Source: Bacteroidales bacterium (lineage in GTDB: Bacteria > Bacteroidota > Bacteroidia > Bacteroidales > UBA7960). From it: a stretch of DNA of 31,155 nucleotides. Made by a program: the position numbers and the translations under genes. The notes under the pieces were generated by a model. The model did no database searches and had not been told where the DNA came from. It saw only the letters and a list, made by a program, of their open reading frames with translations. Below are positions 24,992 to 31,155 of this stretch, in pieces (within the stretch, counting starts at the first letter, position 1; each line of letters opens with the position of its first letter). The stretch lies in the NCBI GenBank assembly GCA_007123065.1, contig SKSI01000132.1, positions 1 to 31,155 on the forward strand, in the 5' to 3' direction.

Positions 24992-25588
24992 TCATTGAAT
25001 AGTGTCTGCAATAAGTTGATGTATTTTTTCGATTTGCGGGATCAGCGGTTCTTTGCCGTCATTATTGATTACAAAATCGGCCAATGGCACCATATCCGTT
25101 TCCGGCATCTGGTGCTGCATCCGTTTCAGCACATCCTCAGGTGACACTCCATCCCTTTCGCAAACTCTCCGGATACGCAGTTTTTCCGGAGCTTTTACCA
25201 GAATATTTTTATAAAAACGTTTTGCATGTTCCGTTTCGAATAAAATCGCAGCTTCCATAATCACATAAGCTTGATGGCTATGCTTCCCGGTCCAGCGTAT
25301 AAAGTCCTCCCCTACCAGGGGATGAATCATGGCATTGAGTATTTGCAACCGGTTTTTATCTGAGAAAACCTTTTGCGCCAGGATTTTTTTATCAGGGAAT
25401 CCATCCTTGCCGATACAATCGTCACCAAAGGTCAATTTTATTTTCCGGATCACATCTCTGGCATTCAAAAAGCGTTTTGCATGCTCATCCGCATAATAGA
25501 CGGGTATACCAATCGTTTCAAACAACCGTGCAGCTGTTGTTTTGCCGCTGCCAATATTACCTGTTAAACCAACCTGCTTCGCTGTCAT
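24992..25588 (-). CDS. coaE: Dephospho-CoA kinase
   Basis: The 198-residue P-loop kinase makes the last step of coenzyme A synthesis. LTGNIGSGKTTAARLF (8-23) is the Walker A motif, YADEHAKRFL the acidic substrate-side motif, and the lid and C-terminal part (RRVCERDGVSPEDVLKRM, DFVINNDG) match CoaE. The longest frame starts at a TTG at 25597, inside the end of the ybbR gene; ATG at 25588 lies 1 base after the ybbR stop and is preferred. It is the last gene of yajC-ybbR-coaE. The 98 bases to porQ hold only a weak hairpin around 24952-24977. Confidence 0.95.
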   Translation of the reverse strand: MTAKQVGLTGNIGSGKTTAARLFETIGIPVYYADEHAKRFLNARDVIRKIKLTFGDDCIGKDGFPDKKILAQKVFSDKNRLQILNAMIHPLVGEDFIRWTGKHSHQAYVIMEAAILFETEHAKRFYKNILVKAPEKLRIRRVCERDGVSPEDVLKRMQHQMPETDMVPLADFVINNDGKEPLIPQIEKIHQLIADTIQ

Positions 25589-25589
25589 A

Positions 25590-26597
25590 TTATTCAAGAA
25601 TGATATATTCTACAAATGGCGGACTGACGGCAAGAATATCAACAAAGGGGGGGTGCTTCTCAACTGTTACTTCGAGTCTCCCATCATCTGTTTGATGAAC
25701 CTGCGGACATACCACAGCGACCTGAAACATGTGTGGGGCCACAGTGGCATAATCTCTCAGAGCAACAAGATAACTTACTCTGACAGTCGCGGGAAAGAGT
25801 CGTATCTCAGCAGATCCGTAAACATCAGGACAATTGATTGTCAGGGGTAGCTGTATGGAGGATTCAGTAAATTCTACAACGGGTACTTCAACAACAACTT
25901 CGTTACTTTCCAGTTTTACGGATTGGATATCCACCGGTTTTTTGAGTGCAACGGCTGTTCGCGTTGTTTCCCTTAAACTGCCGCTTTCCCAGAATTCCGT
26001 AAATACGTATTGCATTGTATCAGTAATGCTTTCCGGACCAGTGATCCAGACACTGTCAGGGTCGATGCTAACAGGACCGTAGGGACGAAACCGTTGTTCG
26101 AAACGAATATCTGCATTCAGCTGAACAGGCAGTTTTCTTCTTGCGACCGGCACCAACTCCAGAAAAACGGAATCGGGGCGGATGTGGCTGACCGAAGCAA
26201 AGACACCAACATTTGCAGAAAGCATTTCGTGAAGCTTAAAATCAGTTACAACATACAGCTCCCTACCCTGGTGCCAGGCGACAGACAGGTCATTCACGGA
26301 GACCCTCAGTGTATCAGCCACTCCAAAAAAGTAGGCACTGAAGAGTCTTAAACCTGTTGTTTCAATTCGGTATTCAATGATACTGTCGCTCTGTGATGCG
26401 ACCACCAATCCTTCCGGGAAATCTTTAAACAGCAGATGTTTGCTGAACATTGCATCAGTCTCCTGAGACAACTTGGTAAACAGCCAGATAAGGGCACTAA
26501 AAAACAAGCATAGGGCAAATATGGATACCCTGCGCTTGCTAGCCACTTCACCGGGTGTCAGCGAAGCCTTTTTGCGCCATAAATAATTCCAAATCAT
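25590..26597 (-). CDS. YbbR-like (CdaR-type) membrane-anchored protein
   Basis: The 335-residue protein has one N-terminal membrane helix (about 25-44, ending ALIWLFTKLSQ, which is very typical of YbbR proteins) and then beta-rich repeats in the periplasm, including PVQLNADIRFEQRFRPYGPVSIDPDSVWITGP, a YbbR-domain signature. In Firmicutes the homologue CdaR binds CdaA. Here the gene is between yajC and coaE, far from cdaA at 12122, which is the common Bacteroidota arrangement. The start ATG directly abuts the yajC stop with no gap. Whether it binds this CdaA is unknown. Confidence 0.88.
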   Translation of the reverse strand: MIWNYLWRKKASLTPGEVASKRRVSIFALCLFFSALIWLFTKLSQETDAMFSKHLLFKDFPEGLVVASQSDSIIEYRIETTGLRLFSAYFFGVADTLRVSVNDLSVAWHQGRELYVVTDFKLHEMLSANVGVFASVSHIRPDSVFLELVPVARRKLPVQLNADIRFEQRFRPYGPVSIDPDSVWITGPESITDTMQYVFTEFWESGSLRETTRTAVALKKPVDIQSVKLESNEVVVEVPVVEFTESSIQLPLTINCPDVYGSAEIRLFPATVRVSYLVALRDYATVAPHMFQVAVVCPQVHQTDDGRLEVTVEKHPPFVDILAVSPPFVEYIILE

Positions 26598-26924
26598 TTA
26601 CCGTTTGTCACCGAGCTGTTCTGAAGCCCCGTCCATTGCAACGGCAGATCGTTCAATACGCAGTCGATTGCCACCTTCTACTTCGATCGTAAAAGTGCGT
26701 TCCTGTTCTTCTACAATTCTGCCGTGGATGCCGCCGATAGTGATGATCTTATCACCCTTCTTGAGCGCTTCACGATACTTGCGAAGGTCTTTTTGCTTTT
26801 TCATCTGCGGACGAATAAAAAACAGATAAAAAACCAGAATGATTAATATCAATGGAAGAAAAGCACCAAGGGGGCTGCCGCCATTTTCCTGCGGGGACAT
26901 TAAAAGAATATGAATAAACTGCAT
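26598..26924 (-). CDS. yajC: Preprotein translocase accessory subunit YajC
   Basis: The 108-residue protein has one membrane helix (about 20-40, LPLILIILVFYLFFIRPQMKK, with the family hallmark FIRPQxK) followed by a small cytoplasmic domain with GDKIITIGGIHGRI. YajC associates with SecDF-YidC at the Sec translocon. It heads the yajC-ybbR-coaE unit and has its own -7 box in the 63 bases after nusB. Confidence 0.96.
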   Translation of the reverse strand: MQFIHILLMSPQENGGSPLGAFLPLILIILVFYLFFIRPQMKKQKDLRKYREALKKGDKIITIGGIHGRIVEEQERTFTIEVEGGNRLRIERSAVAMDGASEQLGDKR

Positions 26925-26955
26925 TGTTTTACTTTTTTTTTTATAAATATTTACA

Positions 26956-26963
26956 CAAAGTTA
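26956..26963 (-). promoter_or_regulatory. Putative -7 promoter box of yajC-ybbR-coaE
   Basis: TAACTTTG on the minus strand fits TAnnTTTG, 32 bases before the yajC ATG, in the gap after nusB. The -33 region is weak. Confidence 0.42.
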
Positions 26964-26987
26964 ATAAATCCTTTAGAAGCTATGCTT

Positions 26988-27920
26988 TTATCGTAACATA
27001 TGTCCGGATATCTTTTTTTCCTTCACGAGGTCTTCAACCAGTTTATCGAGTACGCCATTTACAAAGACTTTGCTTTTTGGCGTAGAGTACATCTTGGAAA
27101 GTTCAATATATTCATTCAGACTAACCTTAACCGGTATTTCAGGAAACTTAAGGATTTCCGTGAGAGCCATTTGCATAATGATCACATCCATAAGAGCGAT
27201 GCGCTCCATATCCCAGTTTTTTGTTTTTGCCGATATGACCTTGTCTGATTCTTCGTGATTTAATATGGTACGCTTAAAGAGTTCCTTTGCAAAAACTTTG
27301 TCAGATGGATCTTTATAAAGGGCAAGAATCTCAATCTCACCATTGGCTTCAGCTGCATTTTTCAGCGTTTTGATCACCATCTTATTTACCAGTTCCCAAT
27401 CAACCAGCCAATAAATGCTTTTTTCCTCATAAAAAGCGTGGAGATTCTCGAAGGGCATGACGGTTTTCTTTAAAACACTGATAACAAAACGTACATCGTC
27501 ATCAAACCCTGAGTCATTAATTTGAAGGTAATTATGATAATACTGTTGTTGCCTGAGGTTGTTTACGATTTTCCTTACCAGGTCTCTGTTCATCTGCCAG
27601 TTAATACGCCTTCCCCGGGCATCTTTCAGAAGCTTCGCGTTATTTCGAAGCAATTGCAAGCACAAATTTTCAGCAAAACGGCGATTGGGATGCAGATCTT
27701 CATGGCTTGGGAGGTGTTTATTCAAATTCTCCTCCAGGACACGTTCCTCCTCTTCAGCCATCGCTACAAGGAGCATAAGCTGGTAAAGATAAAGGTCATA
27801 GATCTTTTCAGTCGAAAAAAGAAGTTCTTTCTCTCCTGCAGCAAGATCTTCATTATCAGATTGATAAAAAGCGTAAAGGCTTTGAAGTACTTTTACGCGC
27901 AAATGCCTTCTGTTTAGCAT
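26988..27920 (-). CDS. nusB: Transcription antitermination factor NusB
   Basis: The 310-residue protein begins MLNRRHLRVKVLQSLYAFYQS, the NusB-type start, and ends with the conserved NusB core (WDMERIALMDVIIMQMALTEIL, KVSLNEYIELSKMYSTPKSKVFVNGVLDKLV). Bacteroidota NusB proteins are about twice the length of the E. coli protein because of a large middle insert, and this one fits. NusB binds boxA RNA with NusE/S10 and supports rRNA antitermination. The frame opens at a GTG at 27950; the ATG at 27920 gives the conserved start and is used. It lies just upstream of yajC. Confidence 0.93.
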   Translation of the reverse strand: MLNRRHLRVKVLQSLYAFYQSDNEDLAAGEKELLFSTEKIYDLYLYQLMLLVAMAEEEERVLEENLNKHLPSHEDLHPNRRFAENLCLQLLRNNAKLLKDARGRRINWQMNRDLVRKIVNNLRQQQYYHNYLQINDSGFDDDVRFVISVLKKTVMPFENLHAFYEEKSIYWLVDWELVNKMVIKTLKNAAEANGEIEILALYKDPSDKVFAKELFKRTILNHEESDKVISAKTKNWDMERIALMDVIIMQMALTEILKFPEIPVKVSLNEYIELSKMYSTPKSKVFVNGVLDKLVEDLVKEKKISGHMLR

Positions 27921-27990
27921 ATTGGGATGCTTTTCGTAATTGAGGGTCACAGGAATATTATCGTAAAAATATCCCGATCAAAAGTTGGTG

Positions 27991-27998
27991 CAAAATTA
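27991..27998 (-). promoter_or_regulatory. Putative -7 promoter box of nusB
   Basis: TAATTTTG on the minus strand fits TAnnTTTG, about 70 bases before the ATG at 27920. The -33 region is not clear. Confidence 0.4.
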
Positions 27999-28222
27999 AT
28001 TGAATTTATTGAATATAATGGCATGAAACGCCCATGATTGATTTTTTTGACAAACAGGGGAGTTATTGATATGAAGATGTAAAAATGTGCAAATGTTAAG
28101 ATGGACAGATGTGTCTCGTCCTGTCAAACCAAAACAAAAACAGATAAACGTCTGATATCGATTCGGGTTTAAGGATATCATACATCATATCATTTATTAA
28201 GTGGCATCAAAAATTTGTTTGC

Positions 28223-28255
28223 TTTGATGTATTTAATGAAGATTTATTATATTTG
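28223..28255 (+). promoter_or_regulatory. Promoter of the PUR-domain gene (-33 TTTG, -7 TATATTTG)
   Basis: TTTG at 28223-28226 and TATATTTG at 28248-28255 are 21 bases apart, close to the Bacteroidota consensus TTTG-N19-TAnnTTTG. The leader would be about 60 bases, ending in a GAGGAG ribosome-binding site. The -33 lies inside the right arm of a CATCAAA/TTTGATG inverted repeat. Confidence 0.6.
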
Positions 28256-28323
28256 TTTTCTGTTCAGTGCGAACGGGTGTTCTTTATGTATGCCAAAATA
28301 TTAATAGAAAAGAGGAGTATAAA

Positions 28324-28728
28324 ATGGAAGAATTTGGCACAAATGTACCAAGAGACGATATCTATTCACAAGCAGTAAGAGCCGGAAAGAGAACATATTT
28401 TTTTGATGTGAAGGCCACACGCGCGAACGAATTGTATCTCACCATCACAGAAAGCAAGCGTCGTTTTAACCAGCAAACAGGAGATTTCTTTTACGAGAAG
28501 CATAAGCTGTTTCTCTACCGGGAAGATTTTGACAAATTCAAGGATGCCCTGGAGGAAACGTTCCGGAAAATCGGCGACCTGCAGGGAGATATCATCCCAA
28601 GAGAGCAACTGCAAAACCAGTCAGGGAGCTCCGCAAGCAGTGATGGCGAAACAAAACAAAAAACAGAACCAAAAGATAGCGAAAGCGATTCTGGAGTTGA
28701 AGGCAAAGAGGATATCAGCGACGCTTAG
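28324..28728 (+). CDS. PUR-family nucleic-acid-binding protein (DUF3276)
   Basis: The 134-residue protein has a PUR-alpha-type domain at about 14-90, with RAGKRTYFFDVKATRANELYLTITESKRR and FYEKHKLFLYREDFDKFKDAL, and a low-complexity polar and acidic tail (SGSSASSDGETKQKTEPKDSES). PUR domains bind single-stranded DNA and RNA; the Borrelia homologue is a nucleic-acid-binding regulator. The longest frame starts at a GTG at 28267, but ATG 28324 is preceded by GAGGAG and starts the conserved part. It has a well-formed Bacteroidota promoter. Its 3' end overlaps the convergent DEAD-box gene by 14 bases. Confidence 0.87.
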   Translation: MEEFGTNVPRDDIYSQAVRAGKRTYFFDVKATRANELYLTITESKRRFNQQTGDFFYEKHKLFLYREDFDKFKDALEETFRKIGDLQGDIIPREQLQNQSGSSASSDGETKQKTEPKDSESDSGVEGKEDISDA

Positions 28729-29947
28729 CACCGGCTTTTGCGACACGTCGCTTAAATCTTTTTCTTCGGGTATCATTCTGTTTTTTTCCTGATGTTCTAT
28801 AATCAGGACCGGGTCCGATTTCCCCGGGAAGAGACATTTTAGTGATCTCTTTTTTCAGCAACCTTTCGATGCTGGCAAACTTTTCCTGCTCGGCAGTGCC
28901 GATCAGCGTACAGGCTTTGCCCAGGTTTTCAGCCCTGGCGGTTCGACCAATCCGATGCACATAATCCTCTGCGTCATTCGGAACGTCATAATTGATAACC
29001 ATATCAATGTCCTCAATGTCAATCCCGCGCGAGATAATATCCGTAGCCACCAGAATTCTGGTCTGTCTGCTTTTAAATCTGTTCATCACCGCTTCACGCT
29101 CATTCTGCGCCAGATCTGAATGGATCTCCTCGATATTGTGCTTTTGATTCTTTAATTGACGGGCAATCTGTTTAACACCAGCTTTTGTTGATCCAAAAAC
29201 AAGGATGCTTTTCATTGACAGATCATTCATCAACAGAGGCAATAAATCCATTTTCTGCCTTTCATACACGACATAAGCTACCTGTTGTATCTGGTCAGGC
29301 GGTTTGGATAAACCTATGTTTATTTCTACGGGTTTATGCAATATTTTCCGGCTAAGTTCCCTGATTTTTGAAGGCATTGTTGCCGAGAATAACAGACTTT
29401 GGCGTTTTTTGGGCAGGAAAGAAAGGATTTTCATGATATCATCATAAAAACCCATATCCAGCATACGGTCAGCTTCATCAAGAATTAAAAACTCCAATTC
29501 TGAAAAGTCTACATAACCCAGGTTAAGATGGCTGATCATCCTTCCTGGTGTACAAACAACAATTTCCACGCCCCTGATCAGCGATCTTTTCTCATTGGAA
29601 TATACTTCACCGGTACCTCCACCATATATGGCAAGTGAACTGATGGGTGCAAAATAAGAAAAGCCTTCAAGCTGCTGAGCAATCTGCACAGCAAGCTCCC
29701 TGGTAGGAACCACAATCAATGCACGTGATTTGTCTGTGTCCGGATTTTTGATGATGTGGTCTATCAAGGGTAACAAAAAAGCAGCAGTTTTTCCCGTGCC
29801 GGTCTGTGCACATCCTATTACATCCTGTCCTGCCATAACCTCAGGGATCACTCTTACCTGAATTTCCGTAGGTTTTTCAAAACGCATGGCATCAAGGCCT
29901 TGCGTAATTTTTTCATCAAAACCAAAAGAAGAAAAATCGTGAATCAT
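28715..29947 (-). CDS. DEAD-box ATP-dependent RNA helicase (RhlE-like)
   Basis: The 410-residue helicase has the Q motif (KPTEIQ, 25-30), motif I AQTGTGKT (47-54), PTREL, TPGR, DEAD (157-160), SAT (188-190), then in the second RecA domain ILVFGSTKAG, ATDIISRGIDI and HRIGRTAR. The C-terminal tail is short and strongly basic (SGKKQNDTRRKRFKRRVAKAGAKRR region), which helps RNA binding. Such enzymes act in ribosome assembly and RNA decay, and this one resembles RhlE more than DbpA, since it lacks an RNA-recognition domain. A -7 box lies 30 bases upstream of the ATG. Its 3' end overlaps the PUR gene. Confidence 0.93.
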   Translation of the reverse strand: MIHDFSSFGFDEKITQGLDAMRFEKPTEIQVRVIPEVMAGQDVIGCAQTGTGKTAAFLLPLIDHIIKNPDTDKSRALIVVPTRELAVQIAQQLEGFSYFAPISSLAIYGGGTGEVYSNEKRSLIRGVEIVVCTPGRMISHLNLGYVDFSELEFLILDEADRMLDMGFYDDIMKILSFLPKKRQSLLFSATMPSKIRELSRKILHKPVEINIGLSKPPDQIQQVAYVVYERQKMDLLPLLMNDLSMKSILVFGSTKAGVKQIARQLKNQKHNIEEIHSDLAQNEREAVMNRFKSRQTRILVATDIISRGIDIEDIDMVINYDVPNDAEDYVHRIGRTARAENLGKACTLIGTAEQEKFASIERLLKKEITKMSLPGEIGPGPDYRTSGKKQNDTRRKRFKRRVAKAGAKRR

Positions 29948-29976
29948 AGAAATTAAATTTATTTTTACAAACTGTG

Positions 29977-29984
29977 CAAAGATA
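29977..29984 (-). promoter_or_regulatory. Putative -7 promoter box of the DEAD-box helicase gene
   Basis: TATCTTTG on the minus strand fits TAnnTTTG, 30 bases before the ATG at 29947. No -33 TTTG was found. Confidence 0.45.
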
Positions 29985-30037
29985 TCTTGTTTTAATGATA
30001 TGGATGATTAGTGAAGAAGTTTAGAGTTTAGAAGTTT

Positions 30038-30079
30038 GAGAACTGAGAGCTGAGAGCTGAGAGCTGAGAACTGGGAACT
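30038..30079. repeat. Tandem array of six 7-bp units (GAGAGCT and variants)
   Basis: In order: GAGAACT, three GAGAGCT, GAGAACT, GGGAACT. The unit length is exactly 7 throughout. It lies upstream of the divergent helicase promoter. Confidence 0.92.
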
Positions 30080-30137
30080 GAGTGTCTACCGCTTAACCTA
30101 AGTATCTGACCATAAGCAAACAAAATATAAACAAATC

Positions 30138-30168
30138 TTGTAAAAACCTATGATTATTTTTATTTTTG
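30138..30168 (+). promoter_or_regulatory. Putative promoter of the PD-(D/E)XK nuclease-like gene
   Basis: TTG at 30138-30140 and TATTTTTG at 30161-30168 are 20 bases apart, close to the Bacteroidota consensus. Transcription would start near 30174, immediately before the 8-bp tandem array. Confidence 0.5.
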
Positions 30169-30181
30169 CATTGAAGCAAAT

Positions 30182-30253
30182 GGATAAATGGTTGAATGGT
30201 TGAATGGTTGAATGGGTGAATGGTTGAATGGGTGAATGGTTGAATGGGTGAAT
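30182..30253. repeat. Tandem array of nine 8-bp units (GGTTGAAT/GGGTGAAT) in a leader
   Basis: The first unit is GGATAAAT; then come five GGTTGAAT and three GGGTGAAT, partly alternating. Across unit borders each copy makes an ATG (AATGG), and each GGTTGAAT or GGGTGAAT carries a TGA. The ATG at 30236 is in frame with the downstream gene. Confidence 0.94.
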
Positions 30254-30283
30254 GATTTTTACCTTGTCTTGCATGGATTTATT

Positions 30284-31027
30284 ATGATGGAAAAAAACAA
30301 AAACACGCGAAACAAAGACAATGAGGTCAATGAACCCGCCGTTGTCTATCAGCCAGAAGGACCTCTGACATTTGAGAAGGTGTGGCAGATGTTTCAGGAA
30401 ACGGATAAGAAATTTCGTGAAACAGACAAAAAGTTTAAAGAAACTGATAGAAAGTTCCAGGATACAGACAGAAAGTTCCAGGATACAGACAGAAAGTTCC
30501 AGGATACAGACAGAAAGTTCCAGGATACAGACAGAAAGTTCCAGGATACAGAACGGATCATGAAAGAGCAGTCGAAGGAAACCCTACAATCAATTCGCGA
30601 ACTTAAGGAAGAATACAAAGACAGATGGGGCGAGCTGGTGGAGTCACTGGTATCGGGCAACCTGCTTCGGATCCTCAAGGCCCGTAACTTTTTGGTGCAT
30701 AAGGTCAGTCCGCGTGTCAGGAACTACAAGGGAGAACCTAATTATGAACTGGACCTTGTGGCCAGCAACGGTGATGAGGTCGTGGTGGTGGAGGTGAAAT
30801 CGTCACTTAACGTGGAGGCAGTGAAACATTTCATCTCCCAGCTGCAGCTGGTCAGGAACCACAGCCGCCGCTTTCGCAAACAACGGATGATAGGTGCAGT
30901 GGCTTACTTAAAGGACCATTGCGATGCCGCACGAATGGCAATGAACCGCGGCCTGCTGGTAATCCGCGCCACTGGCGAAAGCGCAGCAATTCTAAATGAT
31001 GAGGATTTCAAACCAATAAGGTTCTAA
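30284..31027 (+). CDS. PD-(D/E)XK nuclease-like protein with heptad-repeat coiled coil (DUF3782-like)
   Basis: The 247-residue protein has three parts: a polar N-terminus (1-30); eight 7-residue repeats of the form QDTDRKF (38-93) that should form a coiled coil; and a globular domain (about 105-247). In the last part, YELDLVA (D157) and VVEVKS (E170, K172) form the PD-(D/E)XK metal site, with E120 as a possible helper. Such proteins resemble the DUF3782 family, which is of unknown role and tends to multiply in some genomes. ATGs at 30284 and 30287 precede the conserved part; an in-frame ATG at 30236 in the upstream repeat could add 16 residues. No partner gene is visible downstream, where a hexamer array begins directly at the stop. 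Confidence 0.8.
   Translation: MMEKNKNTRNKDNEVNEPAVVYQPEGPLTFEKVWQMFQETDKKFRETDKKFKETDRKFQDTDRKFQDTDRKFQDTDRKFQDTDRKFQDTERIMKEQSKETLQSIRELKEEYKDRWGELVESLVSGNLLRILKARNFLVHKVSPRVRNYKGEPNYELDLVASNGDEVVVVEVKSSLNVEAVKHFISQLQLVRNHSRRFRKQRMIGAVAYLKDHCDAARMAMNRGLLVIRATGESAAILNDEDFKPIRF
30395..30562 (+). repeat. In-frame 21-bp tandem repeat encoding heptads
   Basis: Eight in-frame 21-bp units encode the coiled-coil heptads. Four consecutive copies (30457-30540) are identical at base level, and a fifth is partly identical; outer copies have diverged. This suggests recent expansion or contraction of the array without breaking the frame. Confidence 0.93.
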
Positions 31028-31155
31028 GGTTAAGATTAAGGTTAAGATTAAGATTAAGATTAAGATTAAGATTAAGATTAAGATTAAGATTAAGATTGAG
31101 ATTGAGATTAAGGTTAAGGTTAAGGTTAAGATTAAGATTAAGATTGAGATTGAGA
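31027..31155. repeat. Hexamer tandem array (AGATTA/AGGTTA and variants) running off the window end
   Basis: About 21 six-base units start at the last base of the stop codon of the nuclease-like gene and continue to the window end. Variants are AGATTA, AGGTTA and AGATTG. Its full length is not visible. Confidence 0.95.

Larger units (their letters stand above)
27921..28323. other. Intergenic region between nusB and the PUR-domain gene
   Basis: This 403-base stretch separates divergent genes and holds no convincing gene. It contains -7 boxes for each side (27991-27998 minus, 28248-28255 plus), a 7-bp inverted repeat TGATATC/GATATCA at 28153-28159 and 28174-28180, a CATCAAA/TTTGATG repeat at 28205-28229, and a loose GATGTAAAAATGTGCAAATGT-like repetitive run near 28075-28100. 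Confidence 0.6.
29948..30283. other. Intergenic region with two tandem-repeat arrays
   Basis: The 336 bases between the divergent helicase and nuclease-like genes hold two -7 boxes (29977-29984 minus, 30161-30168 plus), a 7-bp array (30038-30079) and an 8-bp array (30182-30253). The remaining sequence, 30083-30130, shows nothing that I can identify. Confidence 0.7.

Noticed and set aside
27996..28181. Small minus-strand frame of 61 codons between nusB and the PUR gene
   Set aside because: It has biased, low-complexity composition and no ribosome-binding site, and it overlaps the probable nusB promoter.
31027..31155. Telomere-like hexamers at the window end
   Set aside because: The end is a cut of the window, the unit is mixed and AT-rich, and Bacteroidota chromosomes are normally circular; a simple microsatellite explains it.

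Overview
The window comes from a chromosome of a Bacteroidota bacterium, probably a Bacteroidales/Marinilabiliales-type organism; this is inferred from gene content and is not a species call. Support comes from PorQ of the type IX secretion system, the Bacteroidota-type folP-cdaA and yajC-ybbR-coaE neighbourhoods, a PUR-domain (DUF3276) protein, a DUF1599 tandem protein, a NusB of about 310 residues, and repeated copies of the Bacteroidota sigma -7 promoter box TAnnTTTG close upstream of genes. The DNA is moderately AT-rich. No rRNA, tRNA, CRISPR array, insertion sequence or phage gene was seen, so this is mostly a core housekeeping stretch with one accessory-looking end.

Layout. 1-2476 (+): the tail of a family 2 glycosyltransferase, then a fusion of two lipid-A-biosynthesis N-terminal (LAB_N) domains with an ArnT-like integral-membrane glycosyltransferase; together they look like an undecaprenyl- or lipid-A-sugar modification pair. 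2521-4602 (-): a large membrane-anchored VWA-type protein. 4685-7035 (-): an operon of M48 lipoprotein metalloprotease, NfeD and flotillin FloA, closed by a clear intrinsic terminator. 7134-11189 (-): plsY, prmA, tpiA, a lone DppB-like permease and a DUF1599 protein, apparently read as one unit from the DUF1599 end. 11226-13826 (+): folP, the diadenylate cyclase cdaA and an overlapping BadF/GlcNAc-kinase-like ATPase. 13807-17385 (-): a tRNA-maturation cluster of sua5/tsaC, CCA nucleotidyltransferase, a PRiA4_ORF3-fold protein and miaA. 17584-18399 (-): dapD, whose putative mRNA leader is built almost wholly of short tandem repeats. 18599-21455 (+): ruvX, def, an M16 peptidase and an O-methyltransferase, tightly packed. 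21460-24893 (-): porQ, a subtilisin-like protease and an outer-membrane barrel protein. 24992-27920 (-): nusB, then yajC-ybbR-coaE. 28324-28728 (+): a PUR-domain nucleic-acid-binding protein, converging on a DEAD-box RNA helicase (28715-29947, -). 30284-31027 (+): a PD-(D/E)XK nuclease-like protein with a heptad-repeat coiled coil.

The most unusual part is the right end (30030-31155) together with the dapD leader. Tandem repeats with unit lengths of 6, 7, 8, 16 and 21 bp sit between genes, in putative 5' leaders, and inside the nuclease-like gene. The 8-bp array before the nuclease-like gene carries an ATG and a TGA in every unit and runs into that gene's frame. Slippage-based control of translation is therefore possible there, but this is inference only.

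Several start codons were moved from the longest open frame. Many of the longest frames begin at a TTG or GTG that lies in a promoter box or before the conserved N-terminus. True non-ATG starts remain likely for the M48 lipoprotein (GTG), the DppB permease (GTG), the CCA enzyme (TTG) and PorQ (TTG).
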